Shown one piece after another: positions 1 to 12,200 of a stretch of 64,000 nucleotides of DNA. Source of the stretch: Todiramphus chloris collaris (Eukaryota > Chordata > Aves > Coraciiformes > Alcedinidae); assembly GCA_025345505.1 (NCBI GenBank), contig JANVCC010000030.1, positions 14,084,006 through 14,148,005 of the forward strand, in the 5' to 3' direction. Each line of letters opens with the position of its first letter. Position 1 is the first letter of the stretch. The position numbers and the translations under genes were made by a program. Below the pieces are notes generated by a model. The model ran no database searches. It was not told the origin of the DNA and saw nothing but the letters and a program-made list of their open reading frames with translations.

Positions 1-1276
1 TCTCGGGGGGGAAATTGAGGCACGGATCAAGGTCTGGTCTGCAGAGTGGCTGGGACAGGGCTCGGCTACAAGCCCAAGGTGGTTCCTGGTCCCACAGGGG
101 CTGCTCCTCTGCCCACAGTGGCCCCCCATGCCCCGGGGGAGGCTGAGTCACAGCGGGACCACAGGCTGGCAGCTGCCCGAGGAGGAGAAAGGCCTCGCCA
201 GCCTCCCCCCAGCCATACCCACAATAACCCTGCCAGCAGGGCCGGCCCACGCCCTGCACTAACGAATACCGGGCTAACGAGGCTCGGGTAGCTCCAGGGG
301 TTGGTAACAGGTTGCACAGCCTGCACGGCCCCCACCCCACACCCCCGGGCCACGGCAGGGCGGGAGGGGGGTGCAGAGGCTGCTCCGGACCCTGCTCCCT
401 AGGGGAGCGGCAGGCTCGCATCCAGCAGCGGGACCAGGGCTGCAGTGGAGGGTGGCTCTGTAGCACCCGGGGTCTGTCCTCCTTGAAGTCAGGCCCGGCT
501 CTGCAGACCTGCTCAGAGACACCCCTCCAAGGCAGGTCCTATTTTTAAGAGTTTTGCAAAGCCCGGTACTGAAAAACTTTGTTCAAGGGCTTTGCCCTGA
601 GCCAGCTCAGCAAAGGGCTGAGTAAGCGGAGGGAATGCATGACCCCCAGAGCCCGCAACACCCGACGAGGAGGCACCAGCTCGGTGAGCCGACGTCGGAA
701 CCCAGCGGCTCGGGGGCACCCCAGGAACGGTGTGCCCAGGCGGCCCCAGGGAGGCGAGTGCGCAGGGAAACACCAGCGCCAGGCTCTGCCCCGGCCTGCC
801 CTGCCCAGACGGCTCAACCCCCGCAGCTCCGCGGGCAGAGACGCTGCCCCTGCCTGGGCTCCTTTAGTCTGCAAATCCCCCCTCCTCAGCTGCCGTTCGC
901 AGAGAAGGAAAAGGGTTACACCGTGCTGGAAGAAGCCAAGCAGGGTCCTCCCAGTGAGGTGGGATCCTCACCTGGGCTGCTGCCACCACCTTAACAAGTT
1001 TAAGTTAAAGGTTTTATTCATGAAAAAAAAAAAAAAAAAAAAAAAAAGCCAAACCAACAAAAGCACAACAGTACCTAAAGTGTCCTAAGTGTTTGGAGAA
1101 AAAACTGCATCGTGGCCGGACACAGACGTGGCTGCCCGCCGAGGTGGTGGGCAGGCACTCCCCGCACCTCACCGCTGCTCCGGGTTCCAGCAGCAGCACA
1201 ACACCCCGGGGCGAAGGGCCGGCCCCGGAGGACAAGGATCCTCTGTTCAGCGCTGGAGCTCCCACGAGCCCGGGGA
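1..1276. other. Gene-free GC-rich flank
   Basis: I see no supported exon on either strand. It contains a 25-base poly(A) run at 1023-1047. The mammalian neighbour on this side of TFRC is TNK2, transcribed on the same strand, so upstream TNK2 sequence could lie here. I could not recognise its first coding exon. Confidence 0.5.
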
Positions 1277-1376
1277 NNNNNNNNNNNNNNNNNNNNNNNN
1301 NNNNNNNNNNNNNNNNNNNNNNNNNNNNNNNNNNNNNNNNNNNNNNNNNNNNNNNNNNNNNNNNNNNNNNNNNNNN
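1277..1376. other. Assembly gap of exactly 100 N
   Basis: A run of 100 undetermined bases inside GC-rich sequence. A round 100 usually marks a gap of unknown length. Open frames crossing it are not interpretable. Confidence 0.99.
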
Positions 1377-1429
1377 GCACAGCGGGCACACACAGACGCC
1401 GACCCAAGCAGCGTCGCAGTGACAAACTG

Positions 1430-2760
1430 TGACGCCCCCCCCGGCCCTCGCATCTCCCGACCCTCCAGCAAGGGGTCGCGCCTCGCTCCTTACCTCCGTG
1501 CTCACCGCCACTGCCACCGCATCCTGCGCCGGGTCTGCAGCGTCACCGCGGGGAGAGGACGGGCACGGCGGCGCCGCGGGCTGTCCGCATGCCAGGCAGG
1601 ATGCGCCCGCCCGCGTGCCGGGGCGGGGTGCTCCGGTCGACGCCGGCCGGGTACCGGGTGGGTTCCCCCCGCGGGGCGGCGGGCACCGGATCCGGCCTCA
1701 CACCCGAGCGGCCCTCCTGCGGCTCTGGCGCTGCGCCGGGGTCCGTGGGGCAGAGGTGCCGCCGCCGAGGTGCTCCTGCTCCCCCGGGTAAAGCTCGCCC
1801 TCCTCCTGCACCCCGCCCCGGGCCTCCCCCTCTTCCTGCCGGCCCCGCCGCACCCACCAGCGGGCGCGGGCTGGCGGGGTCACCTCCCGTCGCCCTCCGC
1901 CCCGCTCCTGCTGCGCCCTCCGGCTCAGGCCCTGCTCCTGCCCGGCTTTGGGGCCGTGCTCCTGTACCCCCCGCACCGCGCCCCGCGCCCGCCGCGGGGG
2001 CTGCGCCCCGGGGCTGCTCCCCGCTTCCCCCGCCGCCGCTTCCTCCGCGCCCCGCGCCCGCCGCCGCGCCCGGGCCACCCCTCGCTCCCCGTCCCGTTCC
2101 CGGGGCCGCCGCGGCTCTACGCCCGGCTTGGAGCTGCCGACGGCGGTTACCGGCCCGGGCCGCTCGCCCCACTCCTGCAGGCCCGTCCGCTCACCCAGCG
2201 GCACCCAGTGCCACCGGCCCGGTCCCCCGCCGCGGCCCGGCCCCCCGCCGCCCCCCGGCTCCCCGCCGCCGCCGCCGGTCACCAGCTCCTGGCCGCGGGA
2301 CAGCACTCCCAGCCCCGCCTCCTGCACCCCCCGGGAGAAGCCTCCCTCCTCCTGCACGCCCGGGGCCACCCCGCCGCCCTCCGGCACCCCCGGGCTCAGC
2401 CCCCCGCTCTCCGGCACCCCCGGGGCCCCGCTCGCCCCCGGCCCCCGGATGGCGCACGCGGTCCCGGCCCCACACGCTGGAGGAGCCACCCCCGGTGCCG
2501 CCCGGAGCCGCCCCCCGCCCCGGGGCCGCCCCCGCCTCGCTGCTGGAGCCCCGGCCCCACCGCAGACCCCCCCCTCCCCAGCCCGTACCCCGCTGCCACC
2601 GCCTCCCGCTGCCGCCGGCGCGAGCTCCCGGGGCGGTGCGCGCCGGTCCGGCCCCCGGGCCCGCTCTTAAAGGCGCCGCGTCGACACTTTACGTAACGGC
2701 GGGAGGAAACGGCGTGGAGGAGCAGGGACGGACGGGCGAGCGGGCAGATGGATGAGGAAC
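1430..2760. promoter_or_regulatory. CpG island, possible promoter of the gene to the left
   Basis: Extremely G+C- and CpG-rich. It contains a TTACGTAA palindrome (PAR-bZIP/E4BP4-type site) at 2689-2696. Long open frames occur in several frames on both strands, as expected where stop codons are rare, so none is taken as a gene. By synteny it could be the TNK2 promoter; that is inference. Confidence 0.55.
1740..2460. repeat. Diverged about-30-bp minisatellite within the CpG island
   Basis: Recurring units begin CTCCTGCACC or CTCCGGCACC followed by a C/G block. They are clearest at 2325-2440, where four copies follow one another at 30-bp steps. Looser relatives appear around 1795-1960. One minus-strand frame turns the unit into a ten-residue peptide repeat with the pattern G-V-(Q/P)-E-x-G. 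Confidence 0.65.
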
Positions 2761-3515
2761 AGGGTGCGGGAACGGGCAGACTCACCGCGCAACAGCGCCA
2801 GGCACCGGGGCGGCTCCGCTGCAGGTACCAGCGTGGGGGACGGCACACAGGGCACCGGCAGCCCCGCACCTGCGAGAGGGAGCCCAAATCCTTGCTCCCG
2901 GGTGCATGGGGAGGGGCTGCCCCGGTGGGGCTGGCTCTGCCCGGCTGCAGCAGAGCCCCGTGCAGCTCCGGCTCTCCGGGTGCTGCGCACAGCCGCTGCG
3001 GGCAGAGGAACCCTGCCAGCTCTGGGCAGGGAGATGCGGGAAACGACGCGTTTCCAACAAATAAATCATCCCTGGTGGAAGAGGAGGGAGTGGAGCTGTG
3101 CCGGGACAGCCCACAAGGAGCTGCCTCTCACGCCAAACGGTGGGTGCGTCTTCGCAGGGTAGTGTTTGCAAAGGTGAGACCAGCAGCCGTGACAGGAGGG
3201 CAGAGAAGAGCTGAACGTGTTTAAAATGCAAAGCCCCACACTGGCGCAGTGTCACCTGGCCTCTGGGACTGGGGATGTAGCTCCTGCCCCCACCCCCAGA
3301 GCTCTCTGAGCCTTTAAGCAGTACACATCTTGACCCCCAGGAACGTCACGGGGATACTGAGGGGCAGGGGACAACTCTGGTTTCCTGTGACACACAGACA
3401 ACAGGCACCAAGGCAGTACTCGAGTTGCCAGGTACCAGCCCTAACAGGGCAGGAGAGCAGCCTCCCATAGCCATGACAGCACCACAGCTTTGCAAGAACT
3501 GACAAGAGGAGTTCA
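2761..3515. other. Gene-free interval before the TFRC 3' end
   Basis: It lies between the CpG island and the TFRC polyadenylation site. No exon, transposon or structured RNA was recognised. A first exon or intron 1 of a gene starting in the neighbouring island could be here, but no splice site pair stands out. Confidence 0.4.
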
Positions 3516-3534
3516 AGTGTTCCAGCTTTAAAAC

Positions 3535-3540
3535 TTTATT
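3535..3540 (-). terminator. TFRC polyadenylation signal
   Basis: AATAAA on the minus strand, in the context GCTTGAATAAAGTTTT. It lies about 2.7 kb beyond the stop codon, in the position expected for the end of the TFRC 3' UTR. It is a signal motif only; cleavage downstream of it is inferred. Confidence 0.8.
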
Positions 3541-4724
3541 CAAGCAGACAGCAGGTAACCCAGGAACAGAGTTTATCACCCCACACCAGTCAGATGCCAG
3601 CACAGAGCATGGCATCCCACTAGCCACAGTTGTGCTGCCAAGCCTGCAGACAGGCTTTGTCTTTCTCTGCTAGCTTTAAAGAGCACAATTAAGTCTGACA
3701 TCAAGATGCATGCAAACACTACAGTGAGGACTCCCAGACAGCAGCTCTTACCGGGCATCCAAAGAAGTGTCACTAAGAAACAGTAACACAGGCAGGGCTG
3801 CACACATGCCTTAGACAGCAGGGGAGTTGCAGAGGAGCAACGAGTTGCCTAAACCTGGGCACCAGGCTTCCAGGGAGGCAGATGAAAAAATCCAGCCCTC
3901 CAACTTGGCGAGCACTGCTCTCAGAACAGGGCCAGGGACTCGTCCTCACCCATTCCTTGTGGAAGCCCAGGTCTCAGCTCCAGCTGAACAATGTTCCTTG
4001 CCTCAGGAGTACTGCTGGGGCTCCTGTCACTCACTCAGTTTAGGTTTAAATTCCAGATCAAACTGTTTGCAGAGTACAGGGCTGGCACCAGCCAGACAGC
4101 TGCTTTTTGGGAACAGGCAACAGACTTCAGCGGGTGTCACACAGCAGCAGCATTCAGCTTCAGCTCAGGGAGCAGAGGGGCACCATCAGAAAGGTGCTGC
4201 TGCTTTACCTCCTCCACACAACACCCAGGAGGCAAGGCTGGAGTTTCCAGCAAGACCTGGGGAGCAAGCAGCTTCCCATGCACGCACACCAGCAGCACCC
4301 CAGTGCCAAAGCCAGCCAGTCTCCCGAGTAGTATGCGTACACATCCAGAGCCGTGACCAGAGCCTTCCAGGCAGCGGCCAGCCCCAAACCCTGCAGTCAC
4401 CTTTCATTCCTGAAGTCATTGTAACTGATTTGAAGGAAGTTTACTAAATCACAGAGCACACGGTCTAACTAGCCTATTTTCCACTAAACATGCAAGCACC
4501 AGTCCAGTGACTGGAGGCAGGAAGCCACTTCAAGACAGCACAGCTATTTGAAACAGTTCAGCCTAGGGAGAAGGTAGAGCCTAGGAAAGTACATAATAAC
4601 AGACTGAAGTTTGTATCTGCATCACCACAGGAGAGTGGAAAAAAAATAGGACTGCAGGAAATTGATCCATGTTAGATACTAACCATCAAGCTTTGCAGAT
4701 GACATTGCATGATAAGCATATAAC

Positions 4725-4753
4725 AATTATGGGAAACACTGTCCCCGATAATT
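4725..4753 (-). promoter_or_regulatory. Iron-responsive element E, TFRC 3' UTR
   Basis: Last element in transcript order. Lower stem AATTAT/ATAATT is perfect, then a bulged C, an upper stem GGGGA/TTCCC with one G-T wobble, and loop CAGTGT. It is about 18 nt from element D. Confidence 0.94.
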
Positions 4754-4771
4754 ACGTACACCCATAGTGCA

Positions 4772-4800
4772 ACATATGGAGGTCACTGCCTCCGATATAA
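4772..4800 (-). promoter_or_regulatory. Iron-responsive element D, TFRC 3' UTR
   Basis: Minus-strand hairpin with an A/T-rich lower stem, a bulged C, a perfect upper stem GGAGG/CCTCC and loop CAGTGA. It is the strongest upper stem of the five by base pairing. Confidence 0.94.
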
Positions 4801-4835
4801 CACCGTGGTAGGCAAAAACTACCTTGTTCTTTACA

Positions 4836-4864
4836 CATTATGGAAGACACTGCCTCCGATAATG
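4836..4864 (-). promoter_or_regulatory. Iron-responsive element C, TFRC 3' UTR
   Basis: Minus-strand hairpin with lower stem CATTAT/ATAATG, a bulged C, upper stem GGAGG/CTTCC with one G-T wobble, and loop CAGTGT. It opens the second IRE cluster, about 510 nt after element B. The intervening stretch is where the mRNA-instability region of mammalian TFRC lies. Confidence 0.94.
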
Positions 4865-5377
4865 TCAGTTAGGTTTCATGATACATAAGGTACTGGAAGT
4901 TTGCAGGAAGCTGCCATTTAAAAGTCATGCCAATGCCTAATCTGAGGTACCAGAAGTTTGTGTGGTTGCCGCAGGTGGAGCCAGGGCTGCACACTGAGCC
5001 CCTCCACTGGGGCTGGGGCAGAAGCTGTGCTCCCCACACGAGCACACAGCATCCAGAAAGGGGGTGAAGAGGGAGTCTGAAGCCCACAGAGGAGCACAGA
5101 CACCACAGGGAAGCCAATTTTCTACTATTCTGAGTTTCCACTCAGGTTTTCAACATTTCAGGGGTCACTTTGGAATACAAGCCAGAGACTTGCTACCAGG
5201 TTTACATGTTCAGGTTTCTTCCAGAGGGGTGTTTTTGCCACAGAAAGCTTAATTGGTAGTTTACAAGGACTTTTTTTTGAGGGGTTTGTTCAGATTATTT
5301 TACATGCAAAGTTCCAGTATCATGTTTGATTGTAATAGCAGATGCTGCTTTATTCAAAAAACGACAGTATAACTGTC

Positions 5378-5410
5378 ATAATTATGGAAGGCACTGCTTC
5401 CGATAATTAT
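5378..5410 (-). promoter_or_regulatory. Iron-responsive element B, TFRC 3' UTR
   Basis: Minus-strand hairpin with an A/T lower stem of 6 to 8 bp, a bulged C, a perfect upper stem GGAAG/CTTCC and loop CAGTGC. It lies about 20 nt downstream of element A, making a tight pair. It is a complete canonical IRE. Confidence 0.95.
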
Positions 5411-5430
5411 CTTCTATAAAAAACACACCA

Positions 5431-5457
5431 TTTATAGTGAACACTGTCACTGATAAA
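5431..5457 (-). promoter_or_regulatory. Iron-responsive element A, TFRC 3' UTR
   Basis: First element in transcript order. Read on the minus strand it has a 5-bp lower stem, an unpaired C, a 5-bp upper stem AGTGA/TCACT and the six-base loop CAGTGT. This is the consensus IRE fold bound by IRP1 and IRP2. Its upper stem differs from the other four, which start GG. By the known mechanism, IRP binding in iron-poor cells protects the mRNA from decay. Confidence 0.93.
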
Positions 5458-6263
5458 TAAATAAAGAAATAAATATCTCAGTGCCAAACAAGAGCCATCC
5501 TGCAAAATGACATCAGTCAAACAAGGTTTGGCCAGCAAGAGACTCGATTTCACAAAAGGCCCCAGAGCAGCAAGGTCTGAAGTGCCAGTCTAGAGCCCTT
5601 TCTCAATGCCCCAGGACTCACTGAGGTGCCAGCTAAATATATAAAGGGGACATTAAATAATCTTTGGGTCATTTTCCCTGGGTATTGAGAGCTGCCTCAG
5701 CAGAAGCAAGCCTCCAAGATGTTGTTGGGATCCTGCTGTTGAGAGAAGGCAGGCTGGGCACTTCAGAGCTTGCTGATAATCCAGCACTTGCGGGCTATCA
5801 CTAGGTTGTTTCATTTTTGAACTACAGGTTGGTCTCTGCAGCTCCCTGCCAGAAAAGGGATCCTCATTCTAGGAGTTAAAGAGGAATCCATTCCCTGTTT
5901 TGTCACTAGGTTTAGGGGGCAAATAACTAAAACCCTAAATAGCTGAGGTACCTCCCCACTTAAGGTACCGGTTCAGGAGTCACCTGAGCTGTTAAGTTCT
6001 CAAGTACATTGGAAAGTAAGCCCCATAGGCAGCTGCACATGACCAGTTTGGACTGTGGTCAGATGGGAGCCTGGTCAGAGATTTCATGGTAGTCTTAGTA
6101 TCTACTTCAAAACTGCCTCCTGTGAATTTGTCAAGGTGAGATTTAAATTTTATGCTCAACTTTGGTCAAAAAAGATTTGTTGCCAGAAAATCTACAGAAA
6201 AATAACACCACATTAGGGGGTGGGTTTCCCTAATCCCGTACTTTAACCTGGTGTTTGCCACAT

Positions 6264-9200
6264 CTAGAATTCATTGTCTGTATTCCAGATATCACCCACT
6301 AAGGCATTGGCAGCCCCTTTAATGGTCCAGGTTGCCAGGGCCAGCTGCTCTTTCAGCAAATTCACATCCACGCTGCCGCGGCTGGTTTGCAGCAGCTTCA
6401 GGTTCTCCAGCAGACTCTGCAGGGTGTGGGAGCCTTTGCCAAAGAAGATGTGGCGAAAGGGAACATCTTTGGGCGAGAGGTACGGGGAGAGGAAGTCATA
6501 CTCCACCTGGAGTAGAGGTGGAAGTTCAGGGTTATACTCTCGCCTCCCAAGTTTTTCTTTCCTGATTTGCCCCATCATGAGCCCCCAACCTCCGATCCCC
6601 ACCCAGCCCTTTCCCACAGCCGTTCCGCAAGGCCCAGACCCCCTCCCAACAGCAAAAGCAGAAGTCAAGTCACACTGAAACTAAGCGAGTGGAAAAGATA
6701 CTGGCTCACACAGCACCCATGGCTCATCCCAGCCAGCGCTCTTCCTTCGTGAGGAAAGGAAAACCAGTTCAAGATACTTACCTTCATAATCCTGTCATTC
6801 AGGGCTCTGCGGATGATCCTGTTGTCCCTGTCGCTGTTGCCAATGTCTCTTCTCAGTGCATCTGTAGCTCGCTGGAAGTCACCACGGGCATAATACAGCC
6901 AGTTCAAGGTCAGCCCCAGTGCCTGTGAGGGAGGAGCCTGTGAGCAAACCTGATTTTCTTCTTTTGCTGCTCTCTTACTAAGAGAAAGTGTTGGGGTTTT
7001 TTTTGTTCCCCCACAGCTTAACCAAGTAGCAGAGTGAGTTCCTGGAAGGCTCTTCTGAGGTCACTGAGCTCAGTGACGTTCTCTCCCCGCCCACCATTTC
7101 TTGTACGCTTTCAGCAGAGGTGCAAATGAAATGCAAAGCTGCTATGAATGACAACCAGACAAGAAACCATCTGCATCCATTTCCTCAGCAGCTCACCACA
7201 GCCAGATTAGCTGAATCTGTCTGCTACAGCTACTCAGCCTACACTACTCTACAAGGAACTTTTCCAGCACACTCTCACGTCCAAAGGGGAAAGATGTCCA
7301 CCTGTTATATCCAATGGCAGCAAGGCCTTATTAGCACGTGGCCCTGTAACAGTCTACAGGGATTTGGCACACTTGGAGCCTTTCTTACCTTCACATCCTC
7401 ATCATAGGGCAAAAACTTCTCCTGGAATGCTAGCAGTTCTTCACTGTATCTCTCAAAGTCCAGGAAGAGCTCATGATCATGGGTCAGCCTGAGAGCTATT
7501 TGTCCAGCAACTTCTGCAGCAGCACGCATAAGCTGATACAAATTGTGAATCTTCTTCAGGTTCTCCACAGTATCCTTAGTAGTGCCCAAGAAGGGATATT
7601 CCTCTTCTTTCTGCAAGAAAGAAGGCACTGAAGTTAGGCAAGAGTGCTTCTTCAGTTAGGCAAGAGTGCTTCTTCAGTTAGGGTTTTTCACCTCCCACTG
7701 CAGTTTGCTTGCTGCTTCCACCACATCCCATCTCCCTGTGCTGCTAAGTTGTGAGACTTGAGGGGCAAGGCTTTAAAGCACAGGGGAAGGGAATGGAGCT
7801 CCTGCATTGCATCCCTCTCAAGTTTCCAGCCATGAGCAGGATGCTGTGCTAGTTTGTTAGAATCAAAGACACAGACCTTTTCTCCCCCAGAGTTCACTGC
7901 AGGAGTGCAGGTGGACAAACTCCAGCACCTAGTTTGGCATGTACTGACAGCACTCTCCAACCCTTTCTGGCAAGATAACTCAAGGGTTTTTGAGGAACCA
8001 GCCTGACACTAACAAAATCCAAGCAGTCATGAGCAAAGGAAGCTGTTAACAGAGGCTCTCAGCTGCAAGAACAGCACAAGCTACTTGGCTGATGCTATTT
8101 TTGCCAGCCCCACGCTGCAGCAGCAGACCTGAGCAGCCCGGGTTAGTACGTGCTCTTACTGTTTCCCCATTGCGCTCTGCTTGCTGACCAGCAGGCTGTA
8201 GTACAGTCTTTCACTGAAGCAGCAACAGCTCGACATCTTTTTAGTGCTTTTGACTTCTGAATCATTGACATCTGAGCCTCCAGAAGAGCAAGTGCCCCCT
8301 CTCCCAACAAAGCATGAGTTGTTCAGGACCCTGGAACAGAGACTGTAGGCCAACTATGCCCCAGGAGCAGCCCTCACAGCAAGTACTACCACAGCTACCA
8401 GGTCCAGAGGCTGCATCTCCTCCACTAGAAAGGTTCCTGCATGGACAACAAATCTGGGAGAGTACCTTGTGCTCTGCCACCCTGGAGAGCACGTATCAAA
8501 ACACTTCCCATAGAATGGGTAGAGCAGGCTGGCAGACAATACTCACAGTGCAGAAACCAAAGGAAACCACCGGGATTCCCGAGTAGGCCAGGAAAGGAAA
8601 TGCTGCATTATCCAGACCAAGGGGAACACTGCAAAAGACAAGCACCTAGTAGTTACCGACTGGTTTGGACAATCCAGGAGAAAAGCTACAATCCCTGAGG
8701 TTGAAGCTCTGAGCAAACTGAACTACCCTGTCTAGACAAAACTGGTTTTGGCAAGGAGTCCTGGCCAAGCACCGAAGGCTGCTCGTCCACTTCCAGCCAC
8801 CGGTCTCTGTACGAGGCTGTTCCTGCCCTACAAAAAGGTGTCTGAGCTGCCTACAGGCAGCCTGGGGCAGCACTAAGCACAGCTAACGTTGTTCTGTTCA
8901 CGCTTGCCTGATGCCATTGCAGCAGGCAGACCTCACCCCAGACAGCAGGCTGACGCTCCAGCACAAAGAGCAGAAGCCATTTAGTTTGTTCCTTTACGGA
9001 TATTTACTTTCCTGAAGAGCGGGATGACAATACTTACATTGTTTTTACCCAGTCAGAGCCAACTCTGTCATACAGGTTTCCCGAATCCTTTGTTGGGTCC
9101 CTCACCTGCACAGAGATGACAGTCACTGAACTGGTTCGGATCTCTGCTTGGGCTTCCAGGTCCATCCTGGAGCCTGCATTGCTGTGCAGATGCCAGAGTC

Positions 9201-12200
9201 AGGTGTGCTCCCCTGACCTTTCTCCACACAGGCACAGTTCATGCAGGACAGGCATTCACCTCCCACTGAACCGTGGCATTTGCTGGTTTTAGATTCTGCG
9301 TGCATGAACAACAATTCCCAGTGCCCAGCTGACCTTAAACAGGGCCCTCCAGAGTATCTCAGCCCTTTCTAGGATTCTCCTAAAAGGAGCTTTCTCCAGC
9401 TGGTGCCTTCTGAGGAGAAAGTGACCCACCACAGCTCTGGCTGCTTTCAGTTCCTCCTTAAAACCCATCACCTTGATTAGCCCAAGACCCCTTCAGCTCA
9501 CCCCCTTCATAGTTCTCTCCAGCAGCGTGTACAGCAATGGGCTAGCAGAAATCTTCATCCAGTTGAAGCCTGCAAAAAAGAAAGGGTGTTTGACGTACTG
9601 TCACAGTTAACCACTACTGCCAGAGCTGCTCAGCCCTGTGACTGAGCAACAGCCAATATACAGCTTGTGGCCAAAGGATCTTCAACAGACACAGGACAGT
9701 GCCTATGGACCTAGAGCTACCACCTCCTCGCTCAAGCTGCAGCAACCTCCCAGCTTCAGTGACAACAGGAAAATAAATGGGAGTCATGCCAGTCTTCAGG
9801 CAACCACCCAGCACCCACCTCTGGCACAGCCCCCATTCCTGGAGGTTAAGGGAGGTCAAGCTATTTTGGTCCCACTCAGTTTCAAGAAACTTAAAGAGTA
9901 GCAAGTTACCTAGGACTGCAGTGTCCAAGTTAATGTAGGTGAAGGCTTTGGCATGCAGCATGGCAGAGTACCCCTAGAACAAAACAAGTATTTTAAGACG
10001 AGTGGTAGCATTATAACACCAAGATGTTTAATCCACAGGAACAGGAAATCACAACTGCACAATCATCACGCAGAAGTCCGTAAAAAAAGTGACAGTACCT
10101 CCAGCCATTCAGTAGCACCCACAGCTCCATACTCTCCTGCACTCCAACTAGCAAAGATGATGCTGCGCCTTGGTTTATAGCCCTCTGCAATGAGAAGGAG
10201 ACTGAGACATCTGCCCTTCCCCCATGGAGATGTAGATTAGCACTGAGAGCCTGGGTTGATGAATTGCCTGCTCCTCAGACAGAGCTGAAGCATTCTGGCT
10301 GCTGCAGACAAAGACGCGTGCTGGTGGCTGCACGAACACCATACCCTGCCCTCCCAAGCTGCAATACTGTTCAGGAAAACTATTCTGTCTGCATTTTCCC
10401 CCCTTATTTGTTTAGCTGCTCGAGTCCAAAATTAATCCTGGAGATAAAAGCACTCTAAGTGCCACCACACAGCCCCCACCGCTACAGCTTGCTGTCCACC
10501 TCAGCATTCTTCCGCCTTCAGGCCTGGCTGTCCAACAGACAGCTCAAGTCTGAGGTTTGTTTTTTGTGTCATCCAAGGACATTCTTGCATTCAAGCCATA
10601 CCAGACAGAAGTAGGCAATCCCTCGGAAGAGAGCTCACTGCAGACAAGTTGTCTGTGTTGGACAAGTAATAGTTTCCTGGGTAGCTCTGTCAGATTCCCT
10701 ACCCCTTCCCAAGGGATTATCTTGCACCTGGGCTCTCTCCAACATTGATACATGCAGAGCTAAACCCGCATCACCTCCCACCCCCATGCTTTTGTACACA
10801 AATATTTACCATTTTTCACTATGTCTGCTATCACACGGGCAAGTTCCAACAACATGGCAGTTCCAACGCCAGCCTTGGCTGCTCCTGGGCCCCACGAGTC
10901 TCTCTGGGCTCCGATCACAACATACCTATCTATAAGGGAGACATCAAGAGCTGAGCTGCAAGCTTCAGGTTGCAGATACTATTTATCACAAGAGCAGCTT
11001 TGAGCTTCTGTACTAGGACCACAGAAGGGAGCCTGCCCCCTGAATCTGGCACACTGCTTGCTTTCATTTAGGCTTTCCCTTAGCAGCACAGTTCAGCTTT
11101 TTCCTTGACCTTTAGGAAGGGTCTTGGTTCTACTGAGGAAGTGGTTGCCCCTGTCTAGGAGCAGCTGTTGTGTTCTGATAGTCACAATAGAATAAAGGTT
11201 CCCCTCAAGACTGAGCCACAAGGCAGCTGCTGTTACCTGGTTCTTCAAATCCCTTGATAGCACCAAAGATGTTCAGAATCTTCCTGTCCACCATAGCATT
11301 GTTCACGGTCAGCTTCACTGTCAAGTTGTTGGCACTACTTGTCATCACCTTACATCCTATGAGCTCACTTTTCCACCCCTGAAAGCATTCTTGTCCATCC
11401 ATTTTCCTGAGGGGAAAGAGAGATCCTTTGAACTCATTATCCTGCTCTGACCTCTTTTTTTTTTTTTTTTTTTTCTCCTCCACATGATAGCTAAAAGCAG
11501 CCTGCAGGCACAGTCTTGTTCAGGGGATGCTCAGGAAAGAGCTTGCAGTCCTCTACCACTAAGGCAGGATGAATTCCGAGAGGAATCCAACACTAGAGTT
11601 AGTTCAGTCTTCGAGACATGGACATAAACAACTTTTCTCCACCCAGTTTGGAAAAGTGTTCCCTGCAATACACAGTAGAGACCAGCAGAGAGCTCCCTGG
11701 GCTCACAGCACCTCAACACCATCCTCACCCTTGGAAGAGAACCACAGCAGCCTAGCCTGCTAGCCAGGAGGAACAGTTACCTGAACAGCTGGCCTACTGT
11801 GCGGCTGGAGACAGTCTGAACAGCAATGCGAGGTAGTCCAGAAGATTCCACCGGTGGGAACTGGGTGTGGTTGAAAGAAGGGAAGCCTGGTGTAAAAGGG
11901 TCTCCAGTTCCAAAGTGGGCCTGTGAAAAGCAAGAGGACCCCTGAAGTCTCAGAGGAACCCAACAGTTTTCATCTACACAAGGGCATGAAGCACTGCTGA
12001 GCCCGAGGCCAGCAGAAGGACCGCCGCAGGCTGCAGCCCACTGCAAGACAGGTTCATGAGAACAACAAACAGGGGAGCCAGCTGCACACTCACATGTCCG
12101 AAGGGGACAAGCCCATCTGCCCCCTTGTAATCGTAGGGGTCCAGGTACATCAGGGCACCAACTGCTCCCACCTCTCTGGCATTTGCAACCTGAAGCAGAG

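Larger units (their letters stand above)
3516..6263 (-). other. TFRC: TFRC 3' untranslated region
   Basis: Runs about 2.7 kb from the TAG stop at 6264-6266 to just past the AATAAA at 3540-3535. Its length is close to the long mammalian TFRC 3' UTR. It holds five iron-responsive elements in two clusters (5457-5378 and 4864-4725), separated by about 510 nt. Open frames inside it are short and shadow-like. The exact cleavage site is not visible and is inferred from the signal. Confidence 0.88.

Noticed and set aside
1089-2696. 535-codon plus-strand open frame
   Set aside because: It runs across the N gap and a CpG island where stop codons are rare; several other frames are equally open and no domain or splice context is seen.
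9614-9961. Open frame continuing upstream and downstream of the TFRC exon at 9910-9973
   Set aside because: Only the 64-nt exon between splice sites matches the receptor; the rest is intron read-through.
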